Below are positions 58,050 to 64,000 of a stretch of DNA of 64,000 nt, one piece after another. Under the pieces are notes generated by a model. The model was not told the DNA's origin. It saw nothing but the letters and a program-made list of their open reading frames with translations, and did no database searches. The DNA is from Cryptomeria japonica (taxonomy: Eukaryota > Streptophyta > Pinopsida > Cupressales > Cupressaceae), in the NCBI RefSeq assembly GCF_030272615.1, contig NC_081406.1, positions 238,378,422-238,442,421 on the forward strand, read 5' to 3'. Made by a program: the position numbers and the translations under genes. Position 1 is the stretch's first letter. Every line of letters starts with the position of its first letter.

Positions 58050-59245
58050 GGGTGGGTGCAAGAAGTTGAGTCCCACTTTTGGGCAAAAAGTGGAAGTGTT
58101 TTCCTTATTTTTTGAATTTTTTGTCGATTGATATCAAAATTTGAGGTACTTAGAGTTTGAATCTAAAACAACTTTAGTAAAAAAAAATGTAGTGCTCGGA
58201 GTCTAATTTTCAAATATGTAATTTATTTCAATACCCACATGGTAGAAATTTCTTTTTAGTAGGCATATTTAAAAACCACTTTTTCAAAATGCCTGTTTCA
58301 GGACCATACCACACGTGTACAACCACCATATTTTGACGTAAATAAAAGAATGTTTGCAAATCCTTCTGGGAAAAGATACCTAATACACCAAATATTGATG
58401 AGAATATTTTTTCTTATTTTTTTATTGAATATTATTTTTTTAATTAATTTTTAATTGACTATAAAGTACATTTTCAAAACATCTGGTGTACGACCACCAT
58501 AATTTGATAAAAATTTCATATTTTTAATCTTCAAAAGAATTGTATATAGATTGATGTCATATAATTTATTTTCAAAACAACCTAAAAACAAAAAAGTTAT
58601 TAAAGTTTTACTTAACCTCACTATTTTACATTTAGGTACAACTTTTGATTAATAAATAATGCAAAAATAGTAAAACTAATCATATCGCTATAAAATTTAC
58701 ATTTTTGAAATTAGGACAGTGAGAACTCTAATGGGCTTTTGTTTCATAAAAAAATACAATCAGGAAGACCTTCAAAAAATTATGCGAAGGCAAAAATCTG
58801 GTATTCCAGTGCCTTAGCCAGTTTTTTGGAGGTCCAAGCATAGGCTTGGTCCCACCAAGCCTAACCCAAAGCCAAAACTAAGGCATAGGTGTGTTTCCCG
58901 CTCCATCTTTTATGAAACGGGCGCCTGTTATTTAAAATTCAAAAAACGGGCACCTGTTTTCAAATTTATAGCACTTTAAGAAACGTGTGCCCGTTTTTAG
59001 AAATGGGTACACGTTTTTAGAAACGGGTATCTGATTTTAGAAACGTGTGCCTATTTCTAAAAAATAGTGCACCCGTTTCTCTATGGTGGTCCAATCCTAA
59101 ACGGGCACCCATTTTATTTTTATGGGTCGAGGCTCCGAAGCTAAACGGGTGCCCATTTCTTAAAAAAGGGGCACTCGTTTCTAGCGGCAAATGTTTTTGC
59201 TTGCAGACTTCCACAGAATTGGGACCCAACTTCTTGCACCCACCC
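58050..59245. mobile_element. Terminal-inverted-repeat element with palindromic motif array
   Basis: The left end GGGTGGGTGCAAGAAGTTGA (58050) is the inverse of the right end (TTCTTGCACCCACCC at 59231-59245, preceded by GGGACCCAAC). About 25 of the first 26 bp match. Total 1,196 bp, no transposase ORF, so a non-autonomous DNA element. Flanks share ATAC on each side, but the TSD length, and so the superfamily, is unclear. The right third contains a degenerate array of AAACGGGCACCCGTTT-type palindromes (about 58914-59195). Confidence 0.72.
58914..59195. repeat. Array of AAACGGGYRCCCGTTT-like palindromes
   Basis: About nine variants: aaacgggcgcctgtta, aaacgggcacctgttt, aaacgtgtgcccgttt, aaatgggtacacgttt, aaacgggtatctgatt, aaacgtgtgcctattt, tagtgcacccgtttc, aaacgggcacccattt, aaacgggtgcccattt. 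Several are spaced about 20 bp apart and share a 'ttag' spacer. Confidence 0.8.
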
Positions 59246-61385
59246 ATACATATATATATTATACTATTATCCAATTTACAAAAGTAAACTCATAAGTACG
59301 ATATTTCATACATTTATACATATCTGAACATAAAGAACATATAAACCTATGATCAATATTCATATCTAACCCATTAGCAAAATAATTTTACTTTAAAATA
59401 AGACATAATATTTCACATTCACTCATGTAACTTGGATTTAATTCAATCATCGCTCAAATCATGCAATAAATGCACATGTATAAACATTTAAATCAATCTA
59501 CTACTCATTCCAATTTAAACAAATACTCAAATTAGGTTATTTAAATCATCCATCTTTTCAAGATGCAAATTATAAATCCTAATGTGGTGTGTGAGAGATT
59601 CCATCTACTCTAACGAAATACATGAGCTAAGACAACTCTACCTGAACCATGTTCTCGCCTTCATTTTCATTTGCCAGTTCCTGCATTCACTTACACTCAG
59701 TTGCTCATTAGCAATGACGATCCCAATTTTGCAAAAAAAAATATTACTGATCATTCAATTGTATATAGATCATTTCAGTGCATTCGATCTCCTATCTTAT
59801 TTCATTAACAATTCCAATTTCATTTGCGAAAAATTAAACATCATTTTCCTAATTAAATAATTATGAAAAAATAGGGTTCGTGACAAATTTAAAAATATTA
59901 ATAATAAAGCTAGTTAAAGTATTAAATTAATATTGTTAGATTCTATAATTTGAGTCCTACCAATGAGTATTTTCAAAAAATATCTTTGATTGGATAAATG
60001 TGGAGTTGAAGATCCAATTTTATTGAATTTACCTCAAAAGATGGATTAGGCTACCATTCCATGGTTTTAAATCAATGGGTTTTAGTCAAAACCATTCCAC
60101 CCAAAACATATGAATGTCAAAATTGAAGTTGATATCAAATGATGTTGGAATTTTTTTTTCTATCATGTTTAACTATTTTGATTAGAAATATTTTGACTTA
60201 AATCCATTTTGCAATTTTGGTGCCACATAGTTTTAGTCACAACTATTTCACATGAAAATATTTCACTAGCTAAAAGTGGGATAAAACTCTAGTCTATCAC
60301 ACTAATATAAATTACAAGTTGGGGCACCTTTTTCCAAGATGCCACAATAAACAAATCTAAATCAATTAAATTAAGTGATGGGTACTAGTTTGACAATTTA
60401 GAGGTCATGTCTGTCAAAGATTGTAATTATGGTGGATTTATTGACTTGAGTACTACAATGATCACCATTAGCCTACCATGTTGAAATTAGAGGTCAAAAT
60501 TCATGTCAACATCTATCATTACCATGACTTTTGCTTCTCTCTTCGTCCTACCTCTAGAACTTCTATGAGACTTGTAATATCTTTAAAAAAATGATTCTAC
60601 TATTCAACTTAAAATCATAATATGATCATCATTAAGACTCATAACCAACTTTTTGTTTCAATCATTTAACTAATATTAACTCATTATTTAAAAACTAAAC
60701 AAATTGTCTTTACCTAATGAAATATATAAAGTAATTTTAAACTTCAATTTTTAAGATTATAAAATTTAATATAAACATTTTATAATTAATTAGCATGTCA
60801 ACCGTGTTAAATGTTTTTTTTTCCTATGAACAAATATTTTCTTTAGTAGGTATTGTATTCTTTCTTCCATTCAAAAGTGTCCCGAAATTTCAGCAGTTCG
60901 GATGTCTACTTTTTATTCGTTTGATTTCATTTCTCCTCAAGTTATTGACCTTAAAATAGGCCAGCTTGCATATTTCATTATAAACGTATACATTGTACTA
61001 GTGATTCCATCAAAATGGACCTAAAACTAAATATATGGAAAACTGCGTACTGGGGTGAGTAAATTAGCTTAAATTTGGTATAAAGTTCAAGTGACGCAAA
61101 CGTGCAACAGTAACGTAAGCCTGCAATAGTAAGATCTACTTGTGGGGGCCGTGGCGTTAAGTAGAACGTGCTGTTGAAAAGAGGGTAACCAAATACAGCC
61201 TTAAATGTTTCTAGAATTCAATGCGTTTTTCACACCAATAACAAGCAAAGTTCTCAAGAAATTGAATATTTTTATCTACATCAAGTACTCATATATTATA
61301 GCCATAGACACATTCAATTAGCCAACGGTACTTTGTGTTTCGTTCTGTTCGGTGAAGTAATTTTGATTGCAGTAAGAGAAATAAA
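59246..61385. other. Intergenic region upstream of the GRAS gene
   Basis: AT-rich, no supported gene. The 300 bp before the ATG should hold the promoter and 5' leader. A weak TATA-like 'catatattatag' lies near 61290, about 95 bp before the ATG. A G/C-richer patch is at 61130-61190. No defined cis-element can be claimed. Confidence 0.5.
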
Positions 61386-62834
61386 ATGGAAGATTGCATT
61401 TTCCTCGATGAATTCAACTGGGATGCTATTCTGGAGGAGTTTGATGCAACTCAACAGGATCAAGACCTTTTGTGTGATTTCATGCTCGAGAGTGATGATC
61501 AGGAGATTATCAATACAGCGATAGAAGAGCAGATAAATCATCAGGAGCACTTCAGTTGCTCTGAGAAGATGAATGATCAGGAGCACTTCAGTTGCTCGGA
61601 GGAGATGAATGATCAGGAGCACTTCAGTTGCTCTGAACATGAAATTATGGGATCCTTGAATTGCTCAAGCGAAAACGAGTACAAAGGATTGAGAGTTTTA
61701 CATCTTTTACTTGCATGTGCCGAGGGAATTTCTGAGGGAACCTCTGATGTTGTTGAGATTACTCTTTGCAGGTTGAGAGAACTGGTTGCTCCCACTGGTT
61801 CTGTCCTTGAGAGGGTGGCTTTTTACTTATATAATAGCCTTATTCAGAGGATTAGCCCTGTGGGTCAAATGGAAATGGACTTGTTGAGTCTAAGGAGATC
61901 AGAGCATTTTATGGGAGCTTTTAGTTTGCTTCACCAAGGATACCCTTATACCAGAATGGCCCATTTCACTGCAAATCAAAGCATAATGGAGGCTGTGAAG
62001 GCTGCGAGCCATGATAGAAACAGCAAGAAAAGAATCCATATTGTCGATTTTGATATTATGGAGGGCATGCAATGGCCGCCTCTAATGGAAGCCATGATTG
62101 CTAACAAGATTGCAGTTGGGCACTTGAAAATTACTGCAATCAAGTGGGAGGAGGATGAATTGATGGGAAAGCATACAGGAAGAAGGTTGTGTGAGTATGC
62201 AGAATCCCTTGGGATTCCTTTTACTTTCCACGAAAACGAATTGAAGGATTTGAACAACATTTATTTAGAGGAGGAGGAGATCGTAATGGCGAACTGCATG
62301 AGCGAGCTTCCACATATGTCGACGCAAAGGAGCAAAGCGAAGGTCTCAGAATTCATTCATGGCGTCAGTTGTCTCCGTCCTGCTATTCTAACTGTGGGAG
62401 TGGGAGCTTCATTTGAATGTGAAAGCAACTTCTTTTTCAGCCGTTTTGTTCAGTGCCTGCAATACTCTTGCGCCATGTTAGACTCTTTGGAAGCGGAAGT
62501 CGCAGAACATCCACTTGCAAGAGCAGTGATAGAGAGAATTTTCATCGCGCCAATGATAATGCGTACGTTGGCGTGCCAAGAGAAAGGATCGAACGTGGCT
62601 GATATTGCATTTCACGCTGGTTTTAAAGTTGGTGCTGTAAGTGAGGAGAATAGAATCCAAGCCAGGGCATTGATTTCTCGTCAAGCAGGAAAATGCTATG
62701 GATTAGAAGGGCGGGGAGATGGCGGGCTCTGTCTGACATGGGCTTCAATTCCTTTGTTGTGTGTTTATGTCTGGAATACACCTTCCCCAGGTCTGCAAGG
62801 AGTAAACAGTGGGTTTTATGAATACTATTATTAG
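61386..62834 (+). CDS. GRAS-family transcription regulator, NSP2-like
   Basis: Intact single-exon ORF of 482 codons, ATG at 61386 in a purine-rich context. The N-terminus is acidic and disordered, with three 12-residue repeats (residues 51-86). GRAS domain from about residue 102: LHRI motif VLHLLLACAEGISEG; VHIID core RIHIVDFDIMEGMQWPP (about 216-232), the DIMEGxQW form being typical of the NSP2 branch; KITAIKW; GRRLCEYAESLGIPFTF; a PFYRE-like part (SRFVQCLQYSCAMLDSLEAE, 352-371); a SAW end (LTWASIPLLCVYVW, 450-463); tail FYEYYY. No DELLA motif. NSP2-type proteins are nuclear regulators of symbiosis and strigolactone genes, acting with NSP1; that role is by family only. Length is normal for GRAS proteins. 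Another GRAS branch is possible. Confidence 0.9.
   Translation: MEDCIFLDEFNWDAILEEFDATQQDQDLLCDFMLESDDQEIINTAIEEQINHQEHFSCSEKMNDQEHFSCSEEMNDQEHFSCSEHEIMGSLNCSSENEYKGLRVLHLLLACAEGISEGTSDVVEITLCRLRELVAPTGSVLERVAFYLYNSLIQRISPVGQMEMDLLSLRRSEHFMGAFSLLHQGYPYTRMAHFTANQSIMEAVKAASHDRNSKKRIHIVDFDIMEGMQWPPLMEAMIANKIAVGHLKITAIKWEEDELMGKHTGRRLCEYAESLGIPFTFHENELKDLNNIYLEEEEIVMANCMSELPHMSTQRSKAKVSEFIHGVSCLRPAILTVGVGASFECESNFFFSRFVQCLQYSCAMLDSLEAEVAEHPLARAVIERIFIAPMIMRTLACQEKGSNVADIAFHAGFKVGAVSEENRIQARALISRQAGKCYGLEGRGDGGLCLTWASIPLLCVYVWNTPSPGLQGVNSGFYEYYY
61536..61643 (+). repeat. Three 36-bp coding tandem repeats in the GRAS gene
   Basis: Units start at 61536, 61572 and 61608 and encode N(H/D)QEHFSCSE(K/E)M, with the third ending SEHEI. 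They differ from each other by only a few bases, so the expansion is recent or homogenised. A degenerate fourth unit (LNCSSE) may follow. Confidence 0.95.
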
Positions 62835-63350
62835 GTTTCAAGCTGGGTTTGTTGATTACAAGGTCTGTGATCTAAGATCATTCATCATGGAAGGCAGTTT
62901 GATTTGTTGAGTGCAATTGACGACGATGATGGTCTGTAATATAGGATCATTCATCATGATTCAAATTTTTGGAGATACATTGAATGATTTTGACAGATTA
63001 GATCTTTTGCACATGATGTTTTACCGAAGGTAACTCATGTGTAAATTAGATATATATTTATTCAAATTATTGTAATCTCTTATATAAAGACCAAATATCC
63101 AACATCTATGCATTCCTAATTATTTTCCTATAATAAAAATAACTCACAAAATTTATATTTCTAAATATATAACAGATAAAATAATTCTAAAATTAAATGA
63201 AAATAGTTTATGAATAAAAAAGAATTTCATATAATTATTTATGAGTAAAATAGTTTATGAATAGATGTCCAGATATATTTTTCTAAACCTACCTATGCGG
63301 GTCATTATCGTAATGATATCTCTACTCTCTACATTCCTGACAGACTGCAG
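62835..63350 (+). other. 3' flank of the GRAS gene
   Basis: Likely 3' UTR. 'ggtctgtgatctaagatcat' (about 62862) recurs as 'ggtctgtaatataggatcat' (about 62931), each followed by 'tcatcatg', a 69-bp-spaced direct repeat. Possible polyadenylation signals are AT-rich and not distinctive (ataataaaaataa near 63130). No gene. Confidence 0.5.
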
Positions 63351-63964
63351 TTATTTTGGCTCCAAAATGTCAAATTATACACTGACATGTTATTACAAAA
63401 TCTAATGCAACTAGCCTAACTTACATATTATGCACACCATACCCATTTTGAAGCCAAAATCCCACATGCACATGCGTAGAACAAAGCATTTCATCTCGTC
63501 CATCCATGTCTCTATCAAAACTAAACTTCTGTCGGAAATAACTCTCTCTGTGAAGTAATATTTATTTGCTTGAATGCACACCACAACTGGACAATAAGAA
63601 TATGCTTAGACATTTATTTTGAGTTGGTGTGATTTTAATTTTTGACGGTTTGCGTGAAAGGCTGCAGTTTGTCTGTATTCGTAATATGAGTTATGTTTTC
63701 AGTAACAGCACGAGATTGTCTGAAATATTTCTGGAGGTAGATATACTTATAACTTGAATAGCATTCACCACGGTCGATAAAATGATCGACAGGTGTAATG
63801 TACATATTTTTAGAATGTGTAATGTTTGCATTTATTTTGGCTGCAAAATGATAGTACTATGGATTGATGCACGTTTTATATTATCGATTTTGCAATAAAC
63901 GGTTGCGATTGACTAACACGTCGCTATCACACTGTACGGAAAATCCATTTTGGAACCAGAATAA
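63351..63964. repeat. MITE-like inverted repeats with TTATTTTGGCTCCAAAATG ends
   Basis: TTATTTTGGCTCCAAAATG at 63351-63369 is inverted as CATTTTGGAACCAGAATAA at 63946-63964 (2-3 mismatches). Two inner copies: inverted at 63444-63459 and direct at 63832-63850. This could be one element of 614 bp or two small ones (63351-63459 and 63832-63964). No TSD is evident. The remaining 36 bp of the window hold nothing recognisable. Confidence 0.5.
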
Positions 63965-64000
63965 CCACGGCTCTTGACCACTGTTTTGTATAAAATTTAT

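Noticed and set aside
61314-61640. 108-codon minus-strand ORF with repeated LLRATEVLLIIH
   Set aside because: It is the antisense of the tandem repeat in the GRAS gene. The + strand ORF has a full recognised domain.

Overview
The window is nuclear DNA of a seed plant. Nested Ty1/copia and Ty3/gypsy LTR retrotransposons fill about 56 kb of it, and there is one convincing host gene near the right end. High AT content, wide spacing between genes, 1-1.6 kb LTRs and heavily decayed element layers suggest a large plant genome. A conifer or other gymnosperm is my best guess, but the sequence does not fix the species. I see no bacterial-type operon, CRISPR array, rRNA or tRNA gene.

Left part, 1-9657: the 3' end of a + strand copia element (Z: RT tail, RNase H, PPT, LTR to 2509), a fragment of another LTR (to 2932), then an unidentified minus-strand coding remnant split in two (2947-3570 and 6638-8076). 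A solo-LTR-like insertion (3571-6637, TSD TCATC) splits it, and that insertion carries a second solo LTR (4486-5686, TSD CTATT). Another LTR (8077-9657) has its promoter segment triplicated in tandem.

Middle, 9658-34410: copia A (minus) is the outer layer. Its 3' LTR holds a solo LTR (10211-11269). Its RT/RNase H boundary is split by a 19.1 kb insertion (13068-32174, TSD GGTGG), which is a chromodomain Ty3/gypsy element of about 7.7 kb with 1.5 kb LTRs. Two further elements sit inside that element's integrase gene. Element E (19025-26783) has two full LTRs, PBS and PPT but no pol; it carries a gag-like ORF with four zinc knuckles and a second ORF of about 1,100 codons with its own TATA box. 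Element F (14855-18473, TSD GTGTG) carries a decayed PPR gene fragment.

34411-47166: an LTR without target duplication (34411-35636) joins copia A to copia B (minus). Copia B's RNase H gene is split by a complete Tork/TNT1-like copia C (36536-41517, +). 48728-56307 is copia D (minus), complete with two 1,578-bp LTRs, a perfect TAACC TSD and one 4.07 kb gag-pol frame broken only by C-to-T-type stop codons.

Right part, 56308-64000: AT-rich intergenic DNA, a (CA)19 microsatellite, a terminal-inverted-repeat element filled with a palindromic motif array (58050-59245), then an intact single-exon GRAS transcription factor gene of the NSP2-like type (61386-62834), and MITE-like inverted repeats downstream. 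Apart from the GRAS gene, the coding regions are broken by stops and frameshifts. The layout is an insertion history in which each younger element interrupts the coding sequence of an older one.
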